Shown: positions 28,051 through 36,614, counted from the first letter of the stretch. The stretch: DNA of 64,000 bases from Vibrio neptunius (GCA_019339365.1 CP079860.1:62001-126000); one strand, 5' to 3'. Numbers and translations are program-made. The notes: a model not told the origin generated them from the sequence alone.

Positions 28051-28500
28051 GCCGAGTTTTATACGACATAGCTCATTAATAGGCTTGTCTACAAAATACT
28101 CCCAAACATGCTTGAATGCTGCATGTTGTGTTGGAAAAGGCGACAACTCTAACGCTTCTTCTAAGCTACACCATTTAAAATCTGTGTGTTCATGATTAAG
28201 AACGACTTCTTGATTCGCTGGACACTTAACTACAAAGACTGGAATGACTTCAATAACGTTCGAGTAGGACTCATAAAACTGCTCTAGGAATTGACCATTG
28301 TAAAGTTCTGTCACTTCAATCTGGGTTTCTTCCTGAAACTCTCGAACGATGGTTTGCCAAGGCAATTCACCTTCTTCCATTGAACCTGCGACATGGCACC
28401 AGAAGCCGCCTTTCACTCGCTTCATTAGAAGCATCTTTGTTTCACCGTTTATTTCCGACAGTGCCACTCCGGAAACAATCGAATTGTTTATTGGAATCAT
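28048..28500 (-). CDS. Nudix hydrolase
   Basis: A 150-residue Nudix domain. The box G-x5-E-x7-REUxEE is present as GSMEEGELPWQTIVREFQEE (about residues 38-57), with the metal-binding glutamates in place. Strand GGFWCHVAG precedes it. Nudix enzymes hydrolyse nucleoside diphosphates linked to another moiety; the exact substrate cannot be read from the sequence. It forms a single-gene cassette between two recombination sites. Confidence 0.9.
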   Translation of the reverse strand: MIPINNSIVSGVALSEINGETKMLLMKRVKGGFWCHVAGSMEEGELPWQTIVREFQEETQIEVTELYNGQFLEQFYESYSNVIEVIPVFVVKCPANQEVVLNHEHTDFKWCSLEEALELSPFPTQHAAFKHVWEYFVDKPINELCRIKLG

Positions 28501-28526
28501 TTTTATACCTAGAAACTACGATAGTT

Positions 28527-28617
28527 GGCTAACGAGCCTGCTAAGTGGCTAGCAACGCATTCCAACACTCTTAACCTAAATTACCGAGCGTTGGCAGTTC
28601 GTCATATGCCTTTACGA
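28527..28617 (-). repeat. attC site, VPR-like, short
   Basis: About 90 bp bounded by GGCTAAC and TTTACGA, with inner CTAGCAACGCATTCC and CGAGCGTTGGCAG. It directly follows the stop of the deaminase gene. Confidence 0.7.
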
Positions 28618-28623
28618 TTGACT

Positions 28624-29037
28624 TTAGTATGGCTCCAAGAAAGCACTGACTTGCTCTGCACATAAACCAACTTGTACGGAGACACCCGCCTGCCTTAGGA
28701 TTTCGATACCCCTTCCACTATTACGAGTATCTGGATCCAACATAGCGACAACGACATGCCTTACGCCCGATTCAACTAATGTGTTGGCACAAGCGGGAGT
28801 CCGACCAACAAAGGAACAAGGTTCCAACGTTACATACGCGGTAACACCTTCTTTTGAAGCAGAATAGGATTCAAGAGCCTGAACTTCTGTATGGTTACCG
28901 CCTATTGATTGTGTATACCCTTCGGCCACCACCTCGCCATTTTTGACAAGAACACAACCAACAGGCGGATTTGGAATACAAAAAGGTAATGCATTCTTAG
29001 AAATTTCTAAGGCTCTAAGCATATATTTCTCTGACAT
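28624..29037 (-). CDS. RibD-like deaminase domain protein
   Basis: A 137-residue cytidine-deaminase-fold protein. Zinc ligands are in NHTEVQAL and LEPCSFVGRTPACANTLVESG, the HxE and PCxxxxxTPxC pattern of the RibD N-terminal deaminase. PNPPVGCVLVKNG is also characteristic. The reductase half of RibD is absent and no riboflavin gene is nearby, so it is a stand-alone cassette deaminase whose substrate may be a pyrimidine precursor or something else. Confidence 0.88.
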   Translation of the reverse strand: MSEKYMLRALEISKNALPFCIPNPPVGCVLVKNGEVVAEGYTQSIGGNHTEVQALESYSASKEGVTAYVTLEPCSFVGRTPACANTLVESGVRHVVVAMLDPDTRNSGRGIEILRQAGVSVQVGLCAEQVSAFLEPY

Positions 29038-29057
29038 CTTTTCGTATTCCTTTCATT

Positions 29058-29192
29058 AATATATAACATTATTAATAACAGGCGGTCTCGTTTTTCTGTC
29101 TGCCCGACTTGCCATTAACCTATCATAAGTGACTAAAAATTAATGTAAATATATCAAGCTATATGTTCTGTGATTTTATAAAAACGAGCGTA
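29058..29192 (-). repeat. attC-like repeat, class 2
   Basis: Shares AACAGGCGGTCTCGTTTTTC, CATAAGTGACTAAAAATTAA and ATAAAAACGAGCGT with the copies at 16526 and 53177. Its outer end is cut by a degenerate form of the repeated motif (GTTGGGATAGGTGCC). Confidence 0.65.
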
Positions 29193-29212
29193 CAAACTAG
29201 TTGGGATAGGTG

Positions 29213-29346
29213 CCCTAACAATGTTCAATTACTCATAGTGTCTTGATGCTTGAATTGCACCTGCAAATAGCTGTCAACTTTTAACCGTTTACCCCAAGCT
29301 AAAACCGCCACGCGTTGGTGTTCCCACTTAAAGTGTTTGGAATAAC
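29213..29346 (-). repeat. attC site, VPR-like
   Basis: CCCTAAC at the left and GGAATAAC near the right bound a 134-bp element with CCGCCACGCGTTGGTG, the usual AACGCGTGGC core of Vibrio attC sites in reverse. It lies against the stop of the next gene. Confidence 0.7.
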
Positions 29347-29347
29347 T

Positions 29348-29785
29348 TCATCTTAGCTCCAAAGGGGTAACTGTTCCGAAGCTATCATGCCCCACGACGA
29401 TAACAGGGATACTGCTAGGCAACACCTTAGGTCTTTCCCAGATAGATTTAATCCAATTTGCTACACAGTCAACAACGACATCATTTACTTCAAAATCAAC
29501 CTCGAACGGATCTACTGTCGGTATATAAGGTTTAATAGTCGTACCAACATATTTCGGCTCAAACAAACAGGCGTATTCTTCGATAGACTTATTTAGAACG
29601 TACATATCTGGACCTTCTAAACTCACATAGACTGAAAACATGCCATCACCATCCTGATTAGCGAACACTTCTATGTGAATTTCTCGCGTATTTTCTGGGA
29701 GTTTTGCAAACAGCTCTTTTAATGACGAAGCGATAGAACCACTGTGTTTTGCAAGTTCACTACTTAATTCTTCTTCAAAATTCAT
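29348..29785 (-). CDS. Hypothetical cassette protein (145 aa)
   Basis: A 145-residue acidic protein: helical start (FEEELSSELAKHSGSIASSL), then beta-rich EIHIEVFANQDGDGMFSVYVSL and a C-terminal WIKSIWERPKVLPSSIPVIVVG. It looks like a soluble domain of the DUF6389 kind, though I only judge this by general resemblance. It occupies one cassette between two attC sites. Function unknown. Confidence 0.7.
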   Translation of the reverse strand: MNFEEELSSELAKHSGSIASSLKELFAKLPENTREIHIEVFANQDGDGMFSVYVSLEGPDMYVLNKSIEEYACLFEPKYVGTTIKPYIPTVDPFEVDFEVNDVVVDCVANWIKSIWERPKVLPSSIPVIVVGHDSFGTVTPLELR

Positions 29786-29806
29786 TCAATACTTCCATAC
29801 ATGCGC

Positions 29807-29930
29807 ATAACTCCGCGTAATATTCAGGCTACTCGGGCATAAACCTAAGCCATTGTGACATGGAAACTAATGCTAAACTGTGTACCAAAAATGCCAAGCA
29901 TTGACTGTCCAATTGAACGCTCGGTTATAC
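29807..29930 (-). repeat. attC site, VPR-like
   Basis: Bounded by GCATAAC and GTTATAC, with AAATGCCAAGCATTGACTGT as the conserved core. The R box overlaps the stop codon of the gene that follows. Confidence 0.75.
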
Positions 29931-30347
29931 GATTAATTCCAAAGTGCTTTCGATATTTATCAAAGGATATTCTTCACCTGAAATGAGTACAACACGGTTT
30001 ATTGGATCAACTTCTACACAGTAATCTGAATTTCCATCAGGGTAACGATACAAAATCAGAACCAGACGTTCATTTGATTCTGTAACGCTACGTAAACCCC
30101 AAGCAGTAAACTCCAGGTTCAGAATCACCTTCCCACTACTAGTTTCTCGAATAACCGGAGAGTGCACCCAATGAGACATTTTCATTTCGTGTGCAGATGT
30201 AGCTACCTCATACTTTCCATTAAAAAATATTGATTCGTTTCCATTCGATATTTCCACTAAATCGCATAACGCCCTTGCTAATCGGCTACCAACAATACCA
30301 CAAAAATCAAACCCACAATCGTAAACACTAAACACATCCAAACACAA
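29925..30347 (-). CDS. Hypothetical cassette protein (about 140 aa, uncertain start)
   Basis: An open frame of 140 residues with TTG as its first possible start and no ribosome site. The start runs into a strong hairpin, so the protein may be N-terminally truncated. Recognisable only as a beta-rich domain (SGKVILNLEFTAWGLRSVTESNERLVLILYRY shortened into strands, CVEVDPINRVVLISGEEYPL). No family assigned. It is the last cassette of the 26-30.5 kb block. Confidence 0.55.
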   Translation of the reverse strand: MCLDVFSVYDCGFDFCGIVGSRLARALCDLVEISNGNESIFFNGKYEVATSAHEMKMSHWVHSPVIRETSSGKVILNLEFTAWGLRSVTESNERLVLILYRYPDGNSDYCVEVDPINRVVLISGEEYPLINIESTLELIV

Positions 30348-30349
30348 AA

Positions 30350-30390
30350 ATGCCCAAAATGTGCCTATCTATTTAGCACATTTTGGGCAT
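30350..30390. terminator. Perfect 15-bp inverted repeat at the block edge
   Basis: ATGCCCAAAATGTGC (30350-30364) pairs perfectly with GCACATTTTGGGCAT (30376-30390). An A-run precedes it on the plus strand, giving TTTTT after the stem on the minus strand, so it could terminate minus-strand transcripts from the right. Confidence 0.7.
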
Positions 30391-30508
30391 AAACTTTCTC
30401 GCTGAGATCGCGCTATTACACCTGATTCAGTCGTACAACTGCTCTGCGTAACGTTTTAGAGCACGTTTTTTACTTTATATGGAGTTTAAGTGTCAGATTT
30501 CTGCTGCG

Positions 30509-30730
30509 GCAATTCACCCCTCACCCAGAGATTTGACTCAATAACTATCTAAATCGAAGCCGCCGCTTTCTTTAGGTGATCAAACAGTATCTTTTGATTG
30601 CTATTGTCTGCAAAAGCCGTCGGCTTTGACGAGTAAACCTGATGCTTTGTATCTAAATTTATCAACCTGGCTTGTCCTGTACTGCCCCAAAACGCATTGA
30701 CCAAGTTTCTGTCTTCCACTGGCATCTGAT
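30509..30730. repeat. 222-bp direct repeat, copy B
   Basis: Full-length partner of 25897-26118. Here the sequence continues into the intact gene at 30549-30905, so this is the original context and copy A the partial duplicate. Confidence 0.93.
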
Positions 30731-30905
30731 GCAGTTCATTAGAACGATAGGTCAATAAACGAGTTGACGATGGAGGCAGTTCTGATGAATTTTGGAAATC
30801 GACCAGTTCCAATTTGATATCTACATAGTTATTGCCACTAATATTGACCCTTACCATCCCTACAGGACGAAGCGATGCACTCGCGCGTCCATTATTGGTG
30901 GCCAC
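30549..30905 (-). CDS. Hypothetical protein (118 aa), partner of the next gene
   Basis: A 118-residue soluble protein with a beta-rich first half (ASLRPVGMVRVNISGNNYVDIKLELVDFQ split into strands) and RLLTYRSNELHQMPVEDR, ending LFDHLKKAAASI. It starts 5 bp after the stop of the membrane-anchored gene upstream, so the pair is an operon. Its last 54 codons are duplicated at 25937-26118. No family recognised. Confidence 0.7.
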   Translation of the reverse strand: MATNNGRASASLRPVGMVRVNISGNNYVDIKLELVDFQNSSELPPSSTRLLTYRSNELHQMPVEDRNLVNAFWGSTGQARLINLDTKHQVYSSKPTAFADNSNQKILFDHLKKAAASI

Positions 30906-30910
30906 TATGT

Positions 30911-31657
30911 CTACTTCAAAAAGCTATAAAGCCCCTGCTGTTCTCCCTGAATTTTCGCCAATTGCGCGTCAATACCTCGCATGTTGTCACGTAGATTTTC
31001 CAACGTCGCATCATTTTCCTCAATCACTTCTTGCAGATCTTCTTTCACATCAGACAACAAAAACTTTAGCGCTGGTACGTTCAAGGCTGGGCCACTACCC
31101 GTTTTAAATGTCATGCCCGAGTAGTTTCTTGTTATTGATAACACTTGTCGCTCATAATAAACCGCTTCATCATCATCAATATAGTTACTTAAACCCCAGC
31201 TTTTCATTTCTCCTACACGGAATTCCGTCAACAAAAACTCATTGTTTTCCGGATCTAGGTAAGCATCAATCGTCGTGATGTACCGTGACAATTGTCTTTT
31301 TGTTTCCGCAATATTTTTCAAATCAACTTTTGCACTGTCATAAGCTTCTATCAGTGTGTTTACATCGAATGTAGGGTAACGAATCTTATCTCCCCTATTT
31401 CCATTTGGCTCCACTTCATAGAATAAGGATTCATCAATATATGGTATGAGCAACCTGAGTTCTTCTGTCGCCAATGCAACGCGGTAAGTATCAGCATTAA
31501 CTCGGCGTATCTCTTCGATTTCAACATTTATGTCTGATGTTTCTACAAAGTAAATCTGCCAAACTGGAATAGCGATTGCGGATAAACCACCCAAAACAGC
31601 GACTGCGACTGACTTAGCGTGTCCTTTTAGCTTGTTCTTTATTTCTTCGAATGTCAT
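30911..31657 (-). CDS. Membrane-anchored hypothetical protein (248 aa)
   Basis: A 248-residue protein with a short basic start (EIKNKLKGHAKS), one membrane segment (VAVAVLGGLSAIAIPVWQIYF) and a helical periplasmic domain. Parts such as IEAYDSAKVDLKNIAETKRQ and ENDATLENLRDNMRGIDAQL are predicted coiled coils. AAGGAGATGAAAA precedes the ATG. With its small partner downstream and a broken gene upstream whose end is also preserved, it may belong to a secreted-protein accessory or immunity unit. That is inference only. Confidence 0.75.
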   Translation of the reverse strand: MTFEEIKNKLKGHAKSVAVAVLGGLSAIAIPVWQIYFVETSDINVEIEEIRRVNADTYRVALATEELRLLIPYIDESLFYEVEPNGNRGDKIRYPTFDVNTLIEAYDSAKVDLKNIAETKRQLSRYITTIDAYLDPENNEFLLTEFRVGEMKSWGLSNYIDDDEAVYYERQVLSITRNYSGMTFKTGSGPALNVPALKFLLSDVKEDLQEVIEENDATLENLRDNMRGIDAQLAKIQGEQQGLYSFLK

Positions 31658-31671
31658 TTTTCATCTCCTTT

Positions 31672-31877
31672 TCATGCGCTGAATGTTGCAAACGCTGCTT
31701 TTAGCCTCTCGTCATCGCGATGTTCAGCGCGAGCCAACATCGACCAATCCAACGCTTTGTTCGCTTCATGCCATTTAGGATTTGCTTTGATGGCTCTCAT
31801 GAGTTGATATCGACCACATCTTCTCGCAGATTTACACCACCTTTACCCACTGAACCATTGAGTTCTATGGTTGGCAT
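31672..31877 (-). pseudogene. Remnant of a peptidoglycan-binding-like protein (internal deletion)
   Basis: Begins MPTIELNGSVGKGGVNLRED, a pattern seen at the start of peptidoglycan-binding (PG_binding_1-like) domains of secreted hydrolases. The frame stops after VDINS, and at that point a second frame carries a C-terminus (MRAIKANPKWHEANKALDWS, ERLKAAFATFSA). It looks like both ends of one gene joined by deletion of its centre. Its end lies 14 bp from the next ATG with AAGGAG between, suggesting it once led the operon. Confidence 0.45.
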
Positions 31878-31989
31878 GCCAAACCCTCAATTTAAATAAC
31901 AAGAGTTAGGCTAACCACGGCCCGTGCTGAAGTATTGGCGCAAAGCATGATTTATTGATATGAACTAATGAAAAAATAACCTTGTGAGA

Positions 31990-32333
31990 GTTGACCCATC
32001 GATTGAGCGCGTTTTAGACGTAAACGGCCTCGCTGTTAACGTGCGTGGGACACATCGTCGTGTGTGCTTAGTACCGCAATCTTTGTATCACTTACTGGCA
32101 TTATCGGTTTTATTGGGCTTATGGTGCCTCATATCGCACGCATGTTAACGGGCTCATTGCATAAAGGGTTGATTGTTTTCTCCGCGATCCTTGGCAGTCT
32201 ATTTTTGCTTGGAAGTGACTTGATAGCGCGAGTCATGCTCATTCCTCAGGAGCTTCCTGTCGGTATCGTCACCACTTCAATAGGAGGCGTGTTTGTGTTT
32301 TTCTTACTGATCAAGAACAGCGCATCAAGTTAG
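31990..32333 (+). pseudogene. FecCD-type iron-siderophore/haem permease remnant
   Basis: The last 89 codons match the C-terminus of FecCD/BtuC permeases (LTGIIGFIGLMVPHIARML, GSDLIARVMLIPQELPVGIVT, GGVFVFFLLIK). Just upstream another frame reads LAVNVRGTHRRV, the preceding cytoplasmic loop, showing a frameshift at about 32060. The first two-thirds of the gene is absent. The matching ATPase and binding protein are not nearby, so it is a relic of a lost importer. Confidence 0.8.
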
Positions 32334-32379
32334 CGCTCAAGGAAGGTATAAGATCTCAAGTTCGTGGATTGAACAATAG

Positions 32380-32413
32380 AAACCCTCTTCAAGTTTAAAC
32401 ATGAAGAGGGTTT
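32380..32413. terminator. Bidirectional terminator
   Basis: AAACCCTCTTC (32380-32390) pairs with GAAGAGGGTTT (32403-32413), with T-rich flanks on both strands. It ends the BCCT-side operon and the permease relic. Confidence 0.85.
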
Positions 32414-32424
32414 GTTGTTTGAGG

Positions 32425-33960
32425 CTAAGCAATCAGTTCTTGTGCTTCTACAGACGCTTCCGATTCTGGTTGCGAAGCTGTCTTGCCTTTCAGTTCCATC
32501 ATGAGTTGTTTAACCAAAATGCCGTAGATAAACATCATCGGTAGCCCCGCTACCACGCACAAAGACTTAATGGTATTGATGCCGCCACCTGTAAGGAATA
32601 CGCTAAAGCTGATAAGTGCAATCGCCCCTGCCCACATCAGTTTGACTTTGTTGTCTGGGTCTCCGTTTAGGGATAGTTGATTCGTCGTCAGCATCGAGGT
32701 GGCAACACTAGCGCTCGACATCGTCGTCAACATCAAGAAGAACTGAATCACCAAAAACACCGCAAGAACCACATTGTTTGCTGGCAACGTTTTGATCAAC
32801 GAGACAACGGCAAACGTCAATCCACCATTGCTCATCCACTCTTGAACAGGATAACCACCTAATAACTGCGCCCAAACCGCGTAGCCCCCAAAGATAGAGA
32901 TAAAGAAAGCACATCCCAAAGCGCCCATCGAGATGGTATACAAGATGACTTCACGGATAGTACGGCCTCTCGATATGCGGGTAATAAACAACCCCATCAT
33001 GATTAAGTACGCGTAGTACCAGAACCAATAATATTGAGTCCATGCTTGAGGGAAACCACTCTTTTGCACCGGATCCGTCCAAAGGGACATACGGAAAAAG
33101 CTATCGAGCATCACTCCAAGTGAATCCGTTACGTTGTTCAAGACAAATTGGGCATTTGATGAAAACAGCACAAACAAGGCAAAGAGAATCGCAGCGATGA
33201 CCGTGTAATCCGATACCTTACTGATGCCTTTGTTGAAGCCCACCAGCGTCACTGCAAATAAAACCAATACAAACAAGAAGATGATGCCACCTTGAAGCAA
33301 CAAGTTATTCTCTATTCCAAATAGTTCAGCGGTTCCCGTACTAAGCAGAGTAACGGTTAACGCCAATGAACTCGCAAACGCCGCGAGTGTGCCGAAGATG
33401 GCCAAAAGATCCACGCATTTACCCACGATTGGATTGTTACCAATTACGGGTTCACAGAGTGTCGAGAGCTTCAATGTACGGCGTTTTTGTACATAGAAAG
33501 CATAAGCAAAAGGAATCGCAGGGAAACAGTAGATCGCCCACCCTGTTATCCCCCAGTGGAACATTGAATAAGTGACCGACCACGCAGCTGCAGTATAACT
33601 GTTGGCCTCGGCAAATAACGGAGGAGATTGTAGGTAGTACATAGGCTCCCCAATCCCCCAATAAATAAGCGATGCACCAACGCCAGCCGTAAAGATCATG
33701 CCGCCAAAAGAGAAGTTCGAATATTCGGGCTTTCCTTCCCCTAATCGAATGTCACCGTACTTGGAAAACGCCAACCACAGTAGAAAGCCAACAAGAGCAA
33801 GACTGAAGATTTGCACTAACCAACCAAACCAATCGGTCACAAACGTCATTGCGTTGTTCGCCATCGCTTGAGACTGTTCAGGGAACATCGAAGAGACAAG
33901 TAGAATGATCAGGACAGTGCCAATCGCAGGAATGGTGAGCCCGAGATTAAGATTCTTCAA
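32425..33960 (-). CDS. BCCT-family transporter
   Basis: A 511-residue, 12-helix transporter of the betaine/carnitine/choline family. Characteristic pieces are GGMIFTAGVGASLIYWGIGEP, MFHWGITGWAIYCFPAIPFAY and WTQYYWFWYYAYLIMMGLFI, including the aromatic substrate box with W and Y residues. These carriers take up quaternary or sulfonium compounds. Its start lies inside the last 14 bp of the homocysteine methyltransferase gene, so it probably imports a methyl donor for that enzyme, such as S-methylmethionine or another sulfonium compound. That link is inferred from coupling. Confidence 0.9.
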   Translation of the reverse strand: MKNLNLGLTIPAIGTVLIILLVSSMFPEQSQAMANNAMTFVTDWFGWLVQIFSLALVGFLLWLAFSKYGDIRLGEGKPEYSNFSFGGMIFTAGVGASLIYWGIGEPMYYLQSPPLFAEANSYTAAAWSVTYSMFHWGITGWAIYCFPAIPFAYAFYVQKRRTLKLSTLCEPVIGNNPIVGKCVDLLAIFGTLAAFASSLALTVTLLSTGTAELFGIENNLLLQGGIIFLFVLVLFAVTLVGFNKGISKVSDYTVIAAILFALFVLFSSNAQFVLNNVTDSLGVMLDSFFRMSLWTDPVQKSGFPQAWTQYYWFWYYAYLIMMGLFITRISRGRTIREVILYTISMGALGCAFFISIFGGYAVWAQLLGGYPVQEWMSNGGLTFAVVSLIKTLPANNVVLAVFLVIQFFLMLTTMSSASVATSMLTTNQLSLNGDPDNKVKLMWAGAIALISFSVFLTGGGINTIKSLCVVAGLPMMFIYGILVKQLMMELKGKTASQPESEASVEAQELIA

Positions 33961-34849
33961 CAGTATCTCTCCACGCCGTCAGTTCAGCAATATGACTTGG
34001 CTCAATGCCACAACAGCCGCCAATGATACTCGCCCCTAAGCGATGCCACGTTTTCACGTATTCCAGATATTCTGTTGGTGAGAAGTGTCTAAGTCCTTGA
34101 TATGACTCATTCGCTTGGTGATTCACTTTAATTGGCGCAAAGCTGTTCGCGTAAACACCAATAGTTAGCGTCTTCCCTGTTCGTTCCAATACCTGATTCA
34201 CGTCTTTAATCGCTTGTTCAATCACTTCAGGAATTGAGCAATTGAAGAAAACACCCTGCGCATTAGTATCAAGAAGCGCCTCTACAGCGTCTATGACAAG
34301 CTCACCAGAGCGCAGACGCGAGACTTTGCTGACTTCATCTTCTAACGTGAAAGCGATATAAACTGGCTTGTCGGTTTTAGACAGAACTTGGCTGATCACT
34401 CGCGCTTCGCTAAGGCTTGCAACGGTTTCCGCCAACCAAATGTCCACATAAGGCTCTTGCGCTTTAAATAGACTCACACTGATGTCGTAAGCACTCTTTT
34501 CTTCAAATAAATCAGGTCGATAAGAACCAAAGGCAGGAGGGATAGCGCCAGCAACAAGCACTTCTTTTTGTGACAACGTCACGACATCACGAGCAATTTT
34601 AGCCGCTTTCTCTGCCAGCTCGCGTCCCTGCTGTGCATACAAATCCTCACCTAAATGAAACGGAACACAGGCATAACTGTTGACGGTAATGATTTGCGCC
34701 CCTGCATCAATAAAACCTTGGTGCGCTTGCGTAACATGTTGTGGGGATTCGATAAGCGCTTGAGCACTCCAAAGAGGTTGAGAAAAAGGAGCACCGATGC
34801 GCTTTAGCTCGCGCCCCATGCCACCATCCAATATTTTCAGATTTACCAT
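33947..34849 (-). CDS. mmuM: Homocysteine S-methyltransferase
   Basis: A 300-residue betaine-homocysteine methyltransferase-fold protein. It begins ILDGGMGRELKRIG, has VNSYACVPFHL and SIPEVIEQ with a cysteine ligand (FFNCS), and ends with the GGCCGIEPSHI zinc site. Family members move the methyl group of S-methylmethionine or SAM onto homocysteine to make methionine. MmuM is normally paired with an APC-type permease MmuP; here a BCCT carrier follows instead. The symbol reflects the family and not a proven substrate. Confidence 0.9.
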   Translation of the reverse strand: MVNLKILDGGMGRELKRIGAPFSQPLWSAQALIESPQHVTQAHQGFIDAGAQIITVNSYACVPFHLGEDLYAQQGRELAEKAAKIARDVVTLSQKEVLVAGAIPPAFGSYRPDLFEEKSAYDISVSLFKAQEPYVDIWLAETVASLSEARVISQVLSKTDKPVYIAFTLEDEVSKVSRLRSGELVIDAVEALLDTNAQGVFFNCSIPEVIEQAIKDVNQVLERTGKTLTIGVYANSFAPIKVNHQANESYQGLRHFSPTEYLEYVKTWHRLGASIIGGCCGIEPSHIAELTAWRDTVEES

Positions 34850-34924
34850 TTAGACATCCATACCGCTAAAATCTATTTGGCTATTCAATCACAATATGAC
34901 AGAAGTGAAAGTTACATTTCCTCA

Positions 34925-34955
34925 CACTCAACATGAAGAATATTCATGTTGAGTG
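34925..34955. promoter_or_regulatory. Perfect 13-bp inverted repeat upstream of the methyltransferase operon
   Basis: CACTCAACATGAA pairs exactly with TTCATGTTGAGTG around a five-base loop. It sits about 75 bp before the methyltransferase start and 80 bp after the stop of dksA2. No T-tract follows on either strand, which favours an operator or RNA switch element over a terminator. Confidence 0.5.
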
Positions 34956-35036
34956 AAAACAAGTAATGTCTTGCACGTTATTATGCGACGCAATGATACT
35001 TAAAACCTACTTTCCCCTATTTACTTGGGTGATACC

Positions 35037-35294
35037 TTACTCCCTGTACCAGTGTTCTTTTGACTCCATTTGCGCTTTCACTTCTGTACTATATTCTGCT
35101 GTAGGTCGTGCCAATAGTCTTGGAATACCGATAGGATCACCGGACTCTAAACAATAGCCATACTCTCCTGCGCGCAAGCGAGCCAAAGATTGTTGGATCT
35201 TAGGTAACAGCTTTTGCTCTCTATCTATGATCCTTAATGCGATTGCAGATTGCTCCTCGCTGGAAGCCCTGTCGCTTTCATCACTGAATTCCAT
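35037..35294 (-). CDS. dksA2: Zinc-independent DksA paralogue (DksA2-like)
   Basis: An 85-residue DksA/TraR-type protein with LRAGEYGYCLESGDPIGIPRLLARPTAEY. Ordinary DksA has four cysteines holding zinc; here only the first remains, the others being Ser/Thr-like positions. In Pseudomonas such a cysteine-poor DksA2 replaces DksA under zinc starvation. It is shorter than full DksA and has only a short helical N-terminal part. It is divergent from a COG0523 GTPase across a Zur-like palindrome, supporting that role. Confidence 0.8.
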   Translation of the reverse strand: MEFSDESDRASSEEQSAIALRIIDREQKLLPKIQQSLARLRAGEYGYCLESGDPIGIPRLLARPTAEYSTEVKAQMESKEHWYRE

Positions 35295-35359
35295 GGTGCA
35301 GTGCTTGACACAGTCACAAACTGCTTGATGCCAGAGTTAAGATCACCGACTATATTAAT

Positions 35360-35374
35360 TGTTATATTATAACA
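35360..35374. promoter_or_regulatory. Zur-like operator
   Basis: TGTTATATTATAACA is a near-perfect palindrome resembling the Zur consensus (GTTATAATATAAC). It lies in the divergent region between the dksA2-like and COG0523 genes, where a single zinc-responsive site could repress both. Confidence 0.8.
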
Positions 35375-35396
35375 TTACACTATAAAGAGCATGAGC

Positions 35397-36596
35397 ATGA
35401 ACACCCAGAAACTCCCTGTTACGGTTTTGTCCGGCTTTCTAGGCGCAGGAAAAACAACCGTTTTAAGTCATATTCTTAACAATAGACAAGGCAGAAAAGT
35501 AGCGGTCATCGTCAACGATATGAGCGAAATCAACATCGATGCAGCAACCGTTCAGAATGAAGTTTCTCTCAACCACAGTGAAGAAAAGTTGGTTGAAATG
35601 AGTAACGGCTGCATCTGTTGTACCCTGCGTGAAGATCTACTAGAAGAAGTCACTAAACTCGCTCAAGAAGGCAGATTCGATTATCTAGTTATCGAGTCTA
35701 CTGGCATCGCTGAGCCTCTACCTGTTGCCGAGACTTTTACTTTTAGCGATAAAAACGGGCTTTCACTTTCAGACGTTGCGCGTTTAGACACCATGGTTAC
35801 GGTGGTTGATGCGATTAATTTTCTGCGCGATTACGATGAAGCTAAGTTCTTAACAGAGACATCCGAGTCCTTAGGTGAAGACGATGAACGTAGCGTCGCT
35901 GACTTACTGGTTGATCAAGTAGAGTTCGCTGACGTGATCTTGATAAGTAAAACCGACCTCGCTGAGAAATCTGAAATCGAAAGGCTTGTTGCGATTCTTA
36001 AAACCCTAAACACATCGGCCACCATACTTCCGATCTCGAATGGTGAAGTAGAACTTGATGCAGTACTCGACACACAAAGCTTCAGTTTTGAAAAGGCACA
36101 ACAAGCTCCAGGTTGGTTGAAAGAAATGCAAGGCGAACATATACCTGAAACCGAGGAATACGGTATTTCCAGCTTTGCATATCATGCGCGACGCCCTTTC
36201 CACCCAGAGAAGTTTTATGACTTCCTCCATAATGCGCAAGATTATGGAAAACTGATTCGTTCCAAAGGTTACTTTTGGCTAGCAACCAGACCAGATTTTA
36301 TCGGTCAATGGAGCCAAGCAGGAGGCATCGCACGTTATGGAGTCGCGGGTATGTTTTGGAAAGCGATTCCGAAAGAGGAATGGCCGACGGATCAAGATTA
36401 CCTCGATGCCATAAACGACATTTGGCAAGAACCTTATGGCGATATGCGACAAGAACTGGTGTTTATTGGTCAGGGATTAGAGCAAGAGAAATTGATTGCC
36501 CGCCTCAACGACTGCTTGTTAACAGAAGATGAGATTGAGCAAGGACTCGACTATTGGTTATCTTTGGAAGACCCTTTCCCTGAATGGGAACAGTAA
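35397..36596 (+). CDS. COG0523 zinc metallochaperone-type GTPase
   Basis: A 399-residue G3E-family GTPase. Walker [10 protein letters not shown], the metal-binding [10 protein letters not shown] (CxCC) and IESTGIAEP are all intact, and the C-terminal CobW_C domain contains [10 protein letters not shown]. Such Zur-controlled proteins (ZigA/YeiR type) are thought to deliver scarce zinc to client enzymes. Start chosen at the ATG at 35397, eight bases from AAGAG; the ATG at 35391 is too close. A terminator follows at 36615. Confidence 0.92.
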   Translation: MNTQKLPVTVLSGFLGAGKTTVLSHILNNRQGRKVAVIVNDMSEINIDAATVQNEVSLNHSEEKLVEMSNGCICCTLREDLLEEVTKLAQEGRFDYLVIESTGIAEPLPVAETFTFSDKNGLSLSDVARLDTMVTVVDAINFLRDYDEAKFLTETSESLGEDDERSVADLLVDQVEFADVILISKTDLAEKSEIERLVAILKTLNTSATILPISNGEVELDAVLDTQSFSFEKAQQAPGWLKEMQGEHIPETEEYGISSFAYHARRPFHPEKFYDFLHNAQDYGKLIRSKGYFWLATRPDFIGQWSQAGGIARYGVAGMFWKAIPKEEWPTDQDYLDAINDIWQEPYGDMRQELVFIGQGLEQEKLIARLNDCLLTEDEIEQGLDYWLSLEDPFPEWEQ

Positions 36597-36614
36597 GCCA
36601 CTGAGATACAAAAC

